Shown here piece by piece: positions 51,730-60,404 of a stretch of 64,000 bases of DNA; position 1 is the first letter of the stretch, and each line of letters opens with the position of its first letter. The translations under genes were made by a program, and so were the position numbers. The stretch comes from Actinomadura terrae (GTDB taxonomy: Bacteria; Actinomycetota; Actinomycetes; Streptosporangiales; Streptosporangiaceae), in contig NZ_JAICDG010000003.1 of NCBI RefSeq assembly GCF_022751215.1, positions 248,001 to 312,000 on the forward strand. The letters run 5' to 3'. The notes below the pieces were generated by a model. That model was not told where the DNA came from. It was given only the letters and a program-made list of their open reading frames with translations, and ran no database searches.

Positions 51730-51944
51730 TCACTGCTCTGACCTGCGAGTCCTTGAGGCAGGTTTGGTCAGCTGGGGACACGACTGGCCCCTGTTCTCGA
51801 CCCTCTCGACGCATGAGTGACGCACGATCACTGGAACCTCTCGCATGGCCGGATCGTGACAGCCGTGTTGCTCGGCGCAACCCGCGACGGCCACGGTGCG
51901 TCACACACCCGTCCCCCGCCGCGACGCCTTACGAGAGGACCCTC
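51730..51944. other. Intergenic region
   Basis: 215 bases. AT-rich near 51730-51800, a likely promoter for the lipoprotein gene, with the ribosome site gagagga at 51933-51939. No other gene. Confidence 0.35.
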
Positions 51945-52409
51945 ATGCCCAAGCTCGCGGCGCTCGTCGCCCTCGCCGCCGCTCTGCTGCTCACCGGCTG
52001 CGAGACCGGCACCGAGCCCAACGCCGTTCAGCCCGCCGAGGCGAAGGGCGGCAAGACCTCAGGCAAGGCGAAGCCGAAGACGGTCCCGGTCGCCATCAAG
52101 GCCAAGCGCGCCGCGTTCCGCCCCGGCCCCCTCAACGACGGCGGAGCCTTCACCTGCGTCAAAGCCACCGTCACGAACAACACCAGCAAGAACCTGCAGG
52201 TCAATCCCTTCTTCTTCGAGCTGACCGACAGCGGCGGCGAGAAGCGCAAGGCATCCGTCGGCGAAGCCGAGGGTGAGTTCGAGACGATGATGCTCGCGCC
52301 GAAGGAGAAGGCGTCCGGCCTGGTGTGCGCGGAGGGCAGGTTCGCGCCGAAGACGATCACGTTCACCAAGGACGCCCTCGGGACGAACTACCGGGCCCAG
52401 GTGGCGTAG
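51945..52409 (+). CDS. Lipoprotein with DUF4352-like domain
   Basis: 154 aa from ATG 51945 (GAGAGGA upstream). Signal with lipobox LLLTGCET (Cys at about residue 20), then a Lys-rich spacer and a beta-sandwich-like domain (TCVKATVTNNTSKNLQVNPF, FFELTDSGGEKRKAS, then GLVCAEGRFAPKTITF). Layout matches the telomeric-repeat-binding-factor-like/DUF4352 group of actinobacterial lipoproteins. Two extra Cys may pair. Envelope-located; function unknown. Confidence 0.8.
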   Translation: MPKLAALVALAAALLLTGCETGTEPNAVQPAEAKGGKTSGKAKPKTVPVAIKAKRAAFRPGPLNDGGAFTCVKATVTNNTSKNLQVNPFFFELTDSGGEKRKASVGEAEGEFETMMLAPKEKASGLVCAEGRFAPKTITFTKDALGTNYRAQVA

Positions 52410-52536
52410 CCGTGGCCCGCACCCGCCCGTCGACCTACCAGTCGGCGGGCGGTGCCACCCTCAGCGCGCTGGAGCGACTCGGAAAGCCGAAGGACACCGG
52501 AGGCGAGCGGGGGGCCCGATGCCTCGCGGATTCGGT

Positions 52537-53085
52537 CTAGGTCGGGGCACCTCCGGCCTTCCGACGAAGCTCCAGGACGAGCGCGTCCGAGAAGGGCGGC
52601 TCGACCCTGAACTCTCCGACCTTTTCCCATCCCCACCGCAGGTAGATCCCGTACGCCTCCGACTCCAAAACAGCGGCGAGCGTCGCGAACCGCTCCGACC
52701 GCTCGGCAAGCAACCTGTTCAGCAACAGGCGCCCGAGACCGTGGCCCCGCTCCGGCTTGCTCACCACCAACTCGACTACCGCGTACTTGTCCGCTTCGAG
52801 GACCTCATGGGGAGGGGGCGACGCGTTCGCCCACCACGCCCCCGGCATCATCGAGAAGCCGAACGCGAACCCGATCGGGACGGTTTTACGTCGCGCCACC
52901 ACCAGCCGGAAGCCCGAGGCGAGAGTCTGGCCCCGCGTACGATCCAGGAATCGGGCACGGGAGAACTTCGGTCCGGCGTTGTAGGGCGGTTCGGCGTACA
53001 CCTGCTGGTAGAGGTCCGCCAGTTCGTCCAGGAGGTCGAGTGCCTCACTCCTGTCATGGACACTCACTACGGCCTCGTCCGGCAC
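52537..53085 (-). CDS. GNAT family N-acetyltransferase
   Basis: 182 aa from GTG 53085. GNAT core: VPIGFAFGFSMMPG, VVELVVSKPERGHGLGRLLL (acetyl-CoA pyrophosphate loop) and YLRWGWEKVGEF. Three bases after the regulator stop, so cotranscribed with the XRE-like gene upstream. Substrate unknown. Such regulator/GNAT pairs are frequent in actinomycetes. Confidence 0.88.
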   Translation of the reverse strand: MPDEAVVSVHDRSEALDLLDELADLYQQVYAEPPYNAGPKFSRARFLDRTRGQTLASGFRLVVARRKTVPIGFAFGFSMMPGAWWANASPPPHEVLEADKYAVVELVVSKPERGHGLGRLLLNRLLAERSERFATLAAVLESEAYGIYLRWGWEKVGEFRVEPPFSDALVLELRRKAGGAPT

Positions 53086-53088
53086 GGT

Positions 53089-54420
53089 TCATTCCCCCCT
53101 GGCGGGTGGCCGGGCCCATCTGGCGCGGTAGTCCTGCACTGCCGGGCGGGTCAGGTCGGTGCCGGGCACCGCATCCAGCACCATGCGGGCGCGGCGCTGA
53201 ATGAGGGAGGTTCGTTGCACGGTGGTGAGACCCTCCAGCGTCCGATCCGCGTGCTCGATACCGTGGGTGACGTCACCGGCACGGATCAGGCCGGTTGCCC
53301 GTAGCAACTCGATCTGCGCGCGCTGGCGGCGCATCGACATGGGGTAGTGGGTCAGCGCCGCTGTCCGGGCCTGCTCGGCGAGCGCGGTTTCCTCGATGTG
53401 GGTGTAGGTGAATGCCGCCGTGTGGTGGAGCGCCGTCTCCGGCCACGCTCCAGTGGTAAGACGGTCATCGGGTGCGGAGGCCGGGAGGCGCTGCCACCGG
53501 TCGGTGAGGGCCCGCATCGCGGCCGCGGCCTCGTCGGCGCGGCCGTCCATCATTGAGAGTGCCTGTGCGCGGGTTGCCATGGCTTCCAGTGCGGCGGCGC
53601 CCCCGTGGTCCCCTCCGATCTGTATGGCGTCCTGGGAGAGGCGAAGCACCACCGGCAGCGGACGGCCCCAGCCGAGCGCGTTCATTGCCTCGTGTCCGCG
53701 AACCCATGTCCGCAGGTCCCGATCCTTGGACGCGTCGGCGGCGTGCCGTGCGGTGCTCCACCAGTCCCGGGCATGCCGCTGCTGCCCGAGGTTCGACGCC
53801 GTCATGGCCGTGAGCGCGGCCAGCTTCCCCGCCGGCCCGCACAGGGCCGGCTTGGTGCTGCCCTTGGCGGACTGGACGCCGGCCAGGAGCGTCACGATGT
53901 CGGCGGCGAGGTCGGGCAGGAGCTGGTCCGGCGGGGTGGTCAGGAAAGCGTGCCCCTGCTCATACGCGACCTCTTCCCAATGCTGGACGAGATGCTCCCG
54001 CGCGCCGCCAGGCAGAGCCTTCATGAGTGCCTGCCGGATCGGTTCGAGCGGCTCGGTACGGGACGCGGTCTCGACGCCGAGAAGGCTGAGGCAGGCAAGG
54101 AGATGACGACGGTCCTCGTCGGTGCCGACGAACGGCGCGGCAGGCGGGAGGACGCCGAAGAGTTCTTCCTCCGTCATCCCTGTGACCCGAGCGTAGAGCG
54201 GTCGGTATATCGGGCCGGGGACGTGGTCGCCGCGTTCCCCCTGCTGGATCATCTTCGCCAAGCTGGTGACGCCTGGCAGCTCGTCAGCGGCCGTTCCTGC
54301 CGCTGTGCGGAACGTCATCGCCCACTTCTCGCGGGAGCGGTGTGGACGTCCGTGCTGGTCGCGGGGTTCCTCGCGCAGCTCGCGTAGGCGAGCGCCGATG
54401 GCCTTCTTGTCAGGCGGCAC
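53089..54420 (-). CDS. XRE-family-like regulator with TPR-type C-terminus
   Basis: 443 aa from GTG 54420. The N-terminal 85 residues hold a disrupted-looking HTH (IGARLRELREEPRDQHGRPH, then VTSLAKMIQQGERG). The remaining 350 residues are helical, with Ala-rich repeats of the kind seen in TPR-containing regulators (WWSTARHAADASKDRDLRTW; ALEAMATRAQALSMMDGRAD). Similar 400-470-aa proteins are common in Streptomyces and relatives. DNA target unknown. Divergent from the hypothetical gene at 54565. Confidence 0.82.
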   Translation of the reverse strand: MPPDKKAIGARLRELREEPRDQHGRPHRSREKWAMTFRTAAGTAADELPGVTSLAKMIQQGERGDHVPGPIYRPLYARVTGMTEEELFGVLPPAAPFVGTDEDRRHLLACLSLLGVETASRTEPLEPIRQALMKALPGGAREHLVQHWEEVAYEQGHAFLTTPPDQLLPDLAADIVTLLAGVQSAKGSTKPALCGPAGKLAALTAMTASNLGQQRHARDWWSTARHAADASKDRDLRTWVRGHEAMNALGWGRPLPVVLRLSQDAIQIGGDHGGAAALEAMATRAQALSMMDGRADEAAAAMRALTDRWQRLPASAPDDRLTTGAWPETALHHTAAFTYTHIEETALAEQARTAALTHYPMSMRRQRAQIELLRATGLIRAGDVTHGIEHADRTLEGLTTVQRTSLIQRRARMVLDAVPGTDLTRPAVQDYRARWARPPARGE

Positions 54421-54564
54421 TGCGATGCACCTCTCGCCTGAGAGGGAAGCACTCCGCTTCCCTGTCTACCGGTCCCTTGCGAGTCTCCCTCTCCCGCCGC
54501 GCTCCCGTCCTGACTTCACTGAACGTCACCGGAACGCCACAGTGAATCGCATCGGGAGATGAGC

Positions 54565-55158
54565 ATGGCAGACGACGGCACCGAGCACCCGCGCACCTAC
54601 GCGCCCCTCGCGGCCCTGGCGGCCATGCTTCAGGGGCGCGGCATCCGGAGCGAACTGGGCGCCTCGCTGGAGGTGGCGAACTCCGGGGGTGCGATAGCGC
54701 AACCGTCCGACTTGATCACCTGCCGGGCGCGGGCGGTCGACGGCGACCGGCTCTGGTTCTTCGACGGTGAGGGCGAGCCGATCGCGCCCGCTGAGAACGT
54801 CACCGAGGCCGCGATGCATATCGCGGCGGGTCAGCTCAGGGTGTCGGAGCCGCCGTTCGGTCTGGTGGACGCCCTGTACGCGGCCGTCCGGCACCGGTAT
54901 CCGCAGCTCGGCGCGAGCTGCGAGTACCTCCCCGAGCCTTCGCCGGACGGTCTGGAGTGCGGGCCTCCGGAGCCGGGGAACCATTTGCGGCTCCGGCGCG
55001 GCGCCGACACGCGCCGGGTCCGCTGGGACGGGAACGTCGAGACCTTCGTGTGGTCGTTCGGGCCGGACAAGGGCGAGAGGCTCGCGGCGGACCCAGAGCG
55101 GGCGGCCGACCAGGTCGCGGCGACGTTCGGCATCGGGCGCGGCCGGGAGTCCCGATGA
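54565..55158 (+). CDS. Hypothetical protein of actinomycete family
   Basis: 197 aa; ATG 54565 has GGGAG six bases upstream (ATG 54559 is an alternative). Soluble, one domain with TYAPLAALAAMLQGRGIRSEL, a beta-rich middle (RLWFFDGEGEPIAP) and a C-terminal VRWDGNVETFVWSFG. I do not recognise a named family, though similar proteins sit beside XRE-type regulators in actinomycetes. It overlaps the next gene by ATGA. Confidence 0.72.
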   Translation: MADDGTEHPRTYAPLAALAAMLQGRGIRSELGASLEVANSGGAIAQPSDLITCRARAVDGDRLWFFDGEGEPIAPAENVTEAAMHIAAGQLRVSEPPFGLVDALYAAVRHRYPQLGASCEYLPEPSPDGLECGPPEPGNHLRLRRGADTRRVRWDGNVETFVWSFGPDKGERLAADPERAADQVAATFGIGRGRESR

Positions 55159-55376
55159 TCGCCCTCGCCGAGACGCTGGCGGAACTTCGCGCGGAGTTCC
55201 CCGGCTGGACGATCGTCTACACCCGGCCCGCTGGGGGCGTGCGGTGGTGGGCGACGCGCGGGCTCGTCCGCGAACGGACGGACGAGCGAGGCAGCCTCAC
55301 CACCTCGTCCGCTGAAGAGCTGCGCCAGCAGCTCCGGGGCGCGACAGGTAACCGGCCCCCGAGGTCGACCCGATGA
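55155..55376 (+). CDS. Small hypothetical protein, intact copy of duplicated unit
   Basis: 73 aa from ATG 55155 (ATGA overlap). Starts MIALAETLAELRAEFPGWTI and contains RWWATRGLVRERTDERGS and a charged C-terminus; soluble. Family unknown. A decayed paralogue follows at 55614, showing tandem duplication of the gene with its 240-base downstream sequence. Confidence 0.7.
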   Translation: MIALAETLAELRAEFPGWTIVYTRPAGGVRWWATRGLVRERTDERGSLTTSSAEELRQQLRGATGNRPPRSTR

Positions 55377-55514
55377 CGTGGGCGCGGCGACCCGTTGCAC
55401 GCGGCACCGGCCGTCGCGCCCACCCGACGTGCGGCCGGACGCCCGGCGCTGTGGATCGCCGAGAGCGAGGCCGCGCGATGGACACGGACCCACCCGCCCC
55501 AGAGGTCCGTGTCC

Positions 55515-55552
55515 GCCGCCCGTCCGGTGCCCGGCATCACCGGGCGGGCGGC
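55515..55552 (+). terminator. Hairpin in trailer copy A
   Basis: gccgcccg (55515-55522) / cgggcggc (55545-55552) with inner ccgg pairs, followed by cccttcg. Terminator-like. Confidence 0.55.
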
Positions 55553-55613
55553 CCTTCGACGACGCGGGGGCACGGCTCCTTCCCCCCGGCGGCCGTGCCG
55601 CCGCGTCTTGGAG

Positions 55614-55815
55614 ATGACCGTCCTCGCCGAAATCCCGACTGGAGGGGTGCTTGCGCTCGGCCTGCGTCCGGCCGTGGCCGGTGGTGGGCGCTGCGGGGTC
55701 GCTCGTCCGCGAGCACTTGGACGAGCGGGGAACGCTGGACGCGGTCAGCGCTGCTGGGCTCCGCGCGGGGATCGTGCGGCGCGTCGAGGGCGCGGCCGAG
55801 GAGTCGGCCCAATGA
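55614..55815 (+). pseudogene. Decayed paralogue of the 73-aa gene
   Basis: It starts atgaccgtcctcgccgaa, parallel to atgatcgccctcgccgag of the intact gene. After about 12 codons the frame is lost; in the next frame the rest reads GSLVREHLDERGTLDAVSAA, which aligns with GLVRERTDERGSLTTSSAEE. It ends at a TGA (55813-55815) placed exactly like the intact copy, overlapping the ATG of the following trailer. Confidence 0.7.
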
Positions 55816-55957
55816 CGTGGGCGCGGCGGTTGTTGAAATGCGCGGCAGCGGCCGTCGCGCCCGCCCACACGTGCGGTTGGACGTCCGGCGCAGGGATCGG
55901 CGTGCACGTCGCCGCACCATCGGCACGGCCCTACGCCCCGAGGTCCGTGCCCGCTGT

Positions 55958-55989
55958 CCGCTCGGGGGCCGGCATCCCCGGGCGAGCGG
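55958..55989 (+). terminator. Hairpin in trailer copy B
   Basis: ccgctcg (55958-55964) / cgagcgg (55983-55989) at the position matching the copy A hairpin. Compensating changes keep the stem although the arms differ in sequence. Confidence 0.5.
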
Positions 55990-56126
55990 CACCTTAGACG
56001 ACGCGGCGGCGCGGCTCCTTCCCCGATCAGACGTGCCGCCGCGTCTTGAGGAACATCGTTGAACGTCACGCTGCGCGGAAGCGCGGGGAGCGGTGTGCGG
56101 CCGGGCGGAAGGGGGGGTAGGGCTTT

Positions 56127-56157
56127 GCCGCCCGTCCGGGAGCACCGGGCGGGCGGC
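56127..56157 (+). terminator. Third related hairpin
   Basis: gccgcccg (56127-56134) / cgggcggc (56150-56157), followed by ccctttgg. Its arms match those in copy A, so a third partial repeat is likely. Confidence 0.6.
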
Positions 56158-56184
56158 CCTTTGGAAGTTGCCTTGATGTTGGTC

Positions 56185-56529
56185 TTAGTCGGGGACGCGG
56201 GTGTATTCTCCCTTTCCGCCGCTGGTGCCGATGACCGTCAGGTGTTTTCCGTCTAAGGAAACGGTGCAGGTGCTGGCGCCCTTGCTCGTGCCGCAGTCGA
56301 AAATGGCTCGGTAGGTGCGCTGCTGTTACTCTGCTTTGAAGGTTCCAATGCAGCCACCGCCGTCGCTCTGGACGGCCATGGTGCCGTCGTCGCGGAACTC
56401 GAGCGTTGTCCCGCTGTCGTCCTCATCGCCCCCGTCGTGCCATTTTCCGACGATGGGACCGGGGCTGTTGGAGCACCCGGAGACCAGTGTGATCATTATC
56501 GCGCTGAGTACTAGGAATCCGCGGAGCAT
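56185..56529 (-). pseudogene. Lipoprotein gene with in-frame TAA
   Basis: From ATG 56529 the frame gives a lipoprotein signal (MLRGFLVLSAIMITLVSGCS), then VGKWHDGGDEDDSGTTLEF and GTFKAE, then TAA (56326-56328). After it the same frame stays open for 46 codons (QQRTYRAIFDCGTSKGAS ... GGKGEYTRVPD) to a second TAA (56185-56187). The upper part alone is 67 aa and lacks the pattern's final strands. A single change (for example CAA to TAA) explains it. It also has a TTA Leu codon, rare in such genomes. Pseudogene is the simplest view; readthrough is possible. Confidence 0.72.
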
Positions 56530-56587
56530 CAGACCTCCTGAAATCGGTCCTAGCAGCGTGCCCTATTGGAGGAGCGGCCTCAACGAG

Positions 56588-58513
56588 TTAGCGAAAGTTC
56601 ATCGCGCGGCGGTAGGAGGGGAGGGGGCCCGCGTTGTTGAGGATTGCTGTGCAGGCGGCGTTCGCCGCGCAGGCTCGGGCCGGGTTCTCGGGGTTCAGGA
56701 GGGTGTTGTTGGTGAAGGTGAGCTTGCTGGGGTCGCCGCAATCCTGCTCGGCGGTCGGCCAGGCGCCCGGGAAGCTGCGCCGCGCGACCCAGGAGGGGAC
56801 GGCGTCGTCCCAGAAATTGCCCACATAGCGGACGTTCTGGACGGGGCGGTTGCCCCACACCTCGCTACAGCCGCCGATCGCCGCCGCGTAGTCGAAGGTG
56901 GCGTTGCGGCTCACGGTGACGTAGTTGGTGCTGTCGTCGGTGTAGATCCCGACGTTCCATTCGGGGTTCTTGCTGTCGTTGACGGCGTTTCCGCTGATGA
57001 CGGCGCCGTCCGCGAACGAGGTGCCCTGTTCGCCGCGCAGGTAGATCCCACCACCGTCCGGTAGTGCGAGGTTGGTCTGGAAGACCCGATTGTTCAGGAT
57101 CCGGTTGCGGTGCATGATCCCGCGCAGGTCGTCGCTCGGGCCCGAGAGGATGCCGCTGTAGGGGACGTGGTCCACCTGGTTGTGGGCGAGCGTGGTCCCG
57201 GAGGTCGCGGTGTCCCAGATGCCGGACGAGGCGCGGTAGTCCACGCCGATGTGGTGGATCCAGTTGTTGGTGATTCGGTTGCCCCGGTTCACGCCCTTTT
57301 CGGCGGGTGGGACGACGCCCAGAAGAACGCCGCCGTCGGACACGTCGGTGATCACGTTGCCGTCTATGAGATTGTGCGAGCTGTTGTCGGACAGCTCCAG
57401 GGCCTGCCCGCCCAGGTGGACGAAGCGGTTGCCCTCGAATGTGATCCGTTCGGCGGTATGGAAGGCGACGGTGCCGGGGACCGTGTGCAGTCCGTCCGGA
57501 CGCATGTACATGCTCCAGGCCGACGCGAAACCGGCGGGTTCGCTGGGGGCGAGCCAGGTGGCGTGGGCGAAGGTCAGACCCCGGAAATTTATGTCGTGCA
57601 ATGGGCGTCCTGGGCTTCCGGTGCCGTTCACCAGTGATTCCAGGACGGGCACGACCACGTCGGCACGCCGCATGTCCTGGCCTTCGCGTGGGAGGTAAAG
57701 CAGCGCGTGATGTCCGGGACGGGAACGGTCGAGGTACCAGCCGCCGGGCTCGCGCAGGAGCGTCGGCGAGTTCTCGACTCCGGATACCTCCGCAATTGCC
57801 TCGGCCCCGTACAGTTCCTTGGCCAGCGACCAGCAGGGCTCGTCCATGGTGATTGTGGAATGCTTCGCGTCACCGGTGATGCTCGCTATACCGCAGCGGC
57901 CTGAGGCGTACCCGTATTCGTAGAGGAGCTCCATGTCCTGTGGGGACTTCCACGTTTGCGGGACGGCGCTGTCGGTTTCGTATCCCGTCTTTGTTGCCTT
58001 GAAATTGCCGGGAAGGGGCTTTCTGACGGTGGTGCGGGCGGCGCGCTGCCCGTCGACGTAGAGCTGGCGGGTGTCGAGCGAGCCGACCTCGGCGCGCCAG
58101 ACGCCCTTGAGGTTCGGGTCGGGGCGCCAGCCGGTGATCTTCTGTCCGCCGCTGATGGTCACGGGCTCCTGGCGTCCGGTCCCGTAGCCGTTGGCCTGGT
58201 AGATCACCCGATGCCCGTTGTTTCCGGAGTCGCCTGCCTCCTCCGACATCTTCAGGGGTGCGGCCGGGGTGTAGGTGCCCGCGCGCAGGTTGACCACCAG
58301 GTCGGACTTCATGTGGGATGTCCGTTCGCGCACGGCCCGCTGCGCCCGAGCCAGGGTCGCGAAGGGCTTCTCGGCGGTGCCCGGGCCCGCGTCCTCGCCC
58401 CAGGGCGCGACGTACAACTGGTCCGGGCCCCGTCCGGCGTGCGCGGCTGGTGGCGGCAGCAGCGCGACCAGCGTGCCCGCCGCGAACACGGCCACGGCGC
58501 CCCGTTTGACCAT
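56588..58513 (-). CDS. Secreted right-handed beta-helix protein
   Basis: 641 aa from ATG 58513 with GAGGAGGAG upstream. Signal peptide (1-27, ending AHAG). Residues 30-80 resemble the N-terminal cap of polysaccharide-lyase-like proteins (LYVAPWGEDAGPGTAEKPFATLARAQ, given here in two pieces by feature). Many beta-helix coils follow (ITNNWIHHIGVDYRASSG; GIYLRGEQGTSFADGAVISG). No clear catalytic triad assigned. Probably acts on an extracellular carbohydrate. Family-level call only. Confidence 0.85.
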   Translation of the reverse strand: MVKRGAVAVFAAGTLVALLPPPAAHAGRGPDQLYVAPWGEDAGPGTAEKPFATLARAQRAVRERTSHMKSDLVVNLRAGTYTPAAPLKMSEEAGDSGNNGHRVIYQANGYGTGRQEPVTISGGQKITGWRPDPNLKGVWRAEVGSLDTRQLYVDGQRAARTTVRKPLPGNFKATKTGYETDSAVPQTWKSPQDMELLYEYGYASGRCGIASITGDAKHSTITMDEPCWSLAKELYGAEAIAEVSGVENSPTLLREPGGWYLDRSRPGHHALLYLPREGQDMRRADVVVPVLESLVNGTGSPGRPLHDINFRGLTFAHATWLAPSEPAGFASAWSMYMRPDGLHTVPGTVAFHTAERITFEGNRFVHLGGQALELSDNSSHNLIDGNVITDVSDGGVLLGVVPPAEKGVNRGNRITNNWIHHIGVDYRASSGIWDTATSGTTLAHNQVDHVPYSGILSGPSDDLRGIMHRNRILNNRVFQTNLALPDGGGIYLRGEQGTSFADGAVISGNAVNDSKNPEWNVGIYTDDSTNYVTVSRNATFDYAAAIGGCSEVWGNRPVQNVRYVGNFWDDAVPSWVARRSFPGAWPTAEQDCGDPSKLTFTNNTLLNPENPARACAANAACTAILNNAGPLPSYRRAMNFR

Positions 58514-58680
58514 CGTCAAGTCTCCTCCTCGGTCGATCTCGTGCCGCCACTGTTCCGCCGGGCGGGCCGGGGCCGCGTCGTCCGAACGTCGATCACGGCC
58601 TTCTTTGGTCGCGGACGGGACACGACCATCGTCGAACCCCCTGATGGGACGGGCGCGGGCGGTGTGGTAGGCGTGGTGGA
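58514..58680. promoter_or_regulatory. Divergent region
   Basis: 167 bases between the beta-helix gene and a GNAT gene. Contains the gaggaggaga ribosome site of the former (58521-58530 on the minus strand). No repeats of note. Confidence 0.35.
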
Positions 58681-59199
58681 ATGGACTTGGAGACCGAACG
58701 GCTCGTGCTGCATCCGCTGAGCGTCGCCGAGGCGGAGGGGCTGATCGAGGGACGGCCGTCCGGCGCCGGATGGGCACCGGGATACCCCACCGACAGCGAC
58801 CTCGCCGGGGCCCGGCGGTACCTGGCGACCTGCGTGCACGCGGGCGACCCGAAACCGTTCGGCGCCTACGAGATCCGGCGGCGCGACAACGGCCTCGCCA
58901 TCGGCGGCCTCGGCTTCCACGGCGCCGCCGACGAGCGCGGCGCCGTCACCATCGGGTACGGGCTGATCCCCGCCGCGCAGGGCAAGGGCTACGCGACCGA
59001 GGCGCTGCGAGGGCTGCTGCGGTTCGCCCGCGACGCCGGTGTCAGCGCGGTCGAGGGCGACACCGACCTCGGCAACGTCGCGTCCCAGCGCGTCATGGCC
59101 GCCGTGGGCATGGAGTTCGTCGGCGCGGACGACCGACTGAAGTACTACCGCATCACCTGGGAAAACCGGTTGCGCGCCACCAATACGGTTGAGACATGA
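58681..59199 (+). CDS. GNAT family N-acetyltransferase (RimJ/RimL type)
   Basis: 172 aa from ATG 58681. MDLETERLVLHPLSVAEAEG at the N-terminus, the acetyl-CoA loop GLIPAAQGKGYATEALRGLL and DLGNVASQRVMAAVGMEFVG are all RimJ/L-like. Acetylates an amino group of a protein N-terminus or small molecule. ATGA overlap with the next acetyltransferase gene makes a two-gene operon. Confidence 0.9.
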   Translation: MDLETERLVLHPLSVAEAEGLIEGRPSGAGWAPGYPTDSDLAGARRYLATCVHAGDPKPFGAYEIRRRDNGLAIGGLGFHGAADERGAVTIGYGLIPAAQGKGYATEALRGLLRFARDAGVSAVEGDTDLGNVASQRVMAAVGMEFVGADDRLKYYRITWENRLRATNTVET

Positions 59200-60392
59200 G
59201 CGACCTGGAGATCCGGGGCATTCCCCTGGCCGACGTCGACCAGATGATGGACCTCGCGAACCTCGTGTTCCACGAGCGCACCCCGGCCGAGGACCGCGAA
59301 CGCTACCTGTGGATAGTCCGCCGCGCCGAGCGCATCGCCGCCTATGCCGATGACGTGTGCGCAGGCCAGGCCGCTGTCCTGCCGATGCGGCTGGCCGTAC
59401 CCGGCGCGCTGCTGGACTGCTCGGCGGTCACCTTCGTCGGCGTCCTGCCGACCCACCGGCGGCGCGGCGTGCTGACGGCGATGATGGACCGGATGCTCGC
59501 GGACGCGGCCGCCGCGAACCGCCCGGTCGCCGCCCTGTGGGCGTCCCAGAGCGCCATCTACGGACGGTACGGCTACGGCCTCGCCGACCGCGCGATCAGC
59601 CTGAAGATCGACACGTCCCGCCCGCTCGCGCTGCGCACCGAGCCCGATCCGCGGCCGCTGCGGCTGCTCGACCGCGCCTCCGCCCCCGAGGTCCTTGGCC
59701 CCATCCACGCCCGCGCCCTCGCGCGGCGGCCCGGCGGCCTCGCCCGCGACGCCGAGTGGTGGGACAAGGGGATCCTGCCCGCCGTCGACGAGGACGACGA
59801 CGAGTACACCGAACCCCGCATCGCCGTCCTGGACGGCGAGCCCGGCGGCTATGTGATCTACCGGACGCACGGGGAGGGGGCGGGGCACGTCCGCGTCGAC
59901 GACCTCGTCGCCGACACCCCGCAGGTCGAGGCCGCGCTGTGGCAGTACCTGGCGTCGATCGACCTCACCAACAAGATCAAGGCCCCGTCCCGGCCCGTGG
60001 ACGACCTGATCCCGCACATGGTCGCCGACTTCGACCGCGTCGAGGTGACCGGCTCGTCCGGCGCCCTGTGGGTGCGTCTCGTCGACGCCCCGGCCGCGCT
60101 GCGGGCCCGGTCCTGGGCTTCCGATGACTCGCTGGTGATCGAGCTGCTGGACGAACGGCTCCCCGCCAACCAGGGCCGCTGGCGCCTCGCCGCCGGAACC
60201 TGCGACCGTACTGACGACGCACCCGACCTGACGCTGAGCGCCTCGGAACTGGGCGCCGCCTACCTGGGTGGGACGAGCGTGCGCATGCTGGCGCGCCTCG
60301 GCGTCGTCACCGAGCACACGCCGGACGCGGCCGGACGTTTGGATCGTGCCTTCGCCGTACCGCTGGCCCCCTACACCAACGACGATTTCTGA
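59196..60392 (+). CDS. Eis-like GNAT acetyltransferase
   Basis: 398 aa from ATG 59196. Two GNAT-like domains and a C-terminal SCP2-like domain, the Eis layout: RIAAYADDVCAGQAAVLPMR, VGVLPTHRRRGVLTAMMDRM (acetyl-CoA loop), SAIYGRYGYGLADR and the C-terminal LGVVTEHTPDAAGRLDRAFA. Eis enzymes acetylate aminoglycosides at several positions as well as proteins. A possible resistance role is inferred from family. Confidence 0.9.
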   Translation: MSDLEIRGIPLADVDQMMDLANLVFHERTPAEDRERYLWIVRRAERIAAYADDVCAGQAAVLPMRLAVPGALLDCSAVTFVGVLPTHRRRGVLTAMMDRMLADAAAANRPVAALWASQSAIYGRYGYGLADRAISLKIDTSRPLALRTEPDPRPLRLLDRASAPEVLGPIHARALARRPGGLARDAEWWDKGILPAVDEDDDEYTEPRIAVLDGEPGGYVIYRTHGEGAGHVRVDDLVADTPQVEAALWQYLASIDLTNKIKAPSRPVDDLIPHMVADFDRVEVTGSSGALWVRLVDAPAALRARSWASDDSLVIELLDERLPANQGRWRLAAGTCDRTDDAPDLTLSASELGAAYLGGTSVRMLARLGVVTEHTPDAAGRLDRAFAVPLAPYTNDDF

Positions 60393-60404
60393 TGAAATTT
60401 AGGA

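Larger units (their letters stand above)
55373..56051. repeat. Imperfect tandem duplication, two 240-base trailer copies
   Basis: Copy A (55373-55613) and copy B (55812-56051) both begin atgacgtgggcgcggcg and end cgccgcgtcttg, with the same inner blocks (ccggccgtcgcgccc, gacgacgcgg, cggctccttcccc). Together with the small gene in front of each copy, the unit is about 440-460 bases. Whether the trailers code for anything is unclear; the reading frames differ between the copies, which argues against it. Confidence 0.75.

Noticed and set aside
55373..56062. A 229-codon frame running through both trailer copies and the decayed gene
   Set aside because: Arg/Pro-rich, crosses the duplicated units in different frames and has no conserved reading between copies.
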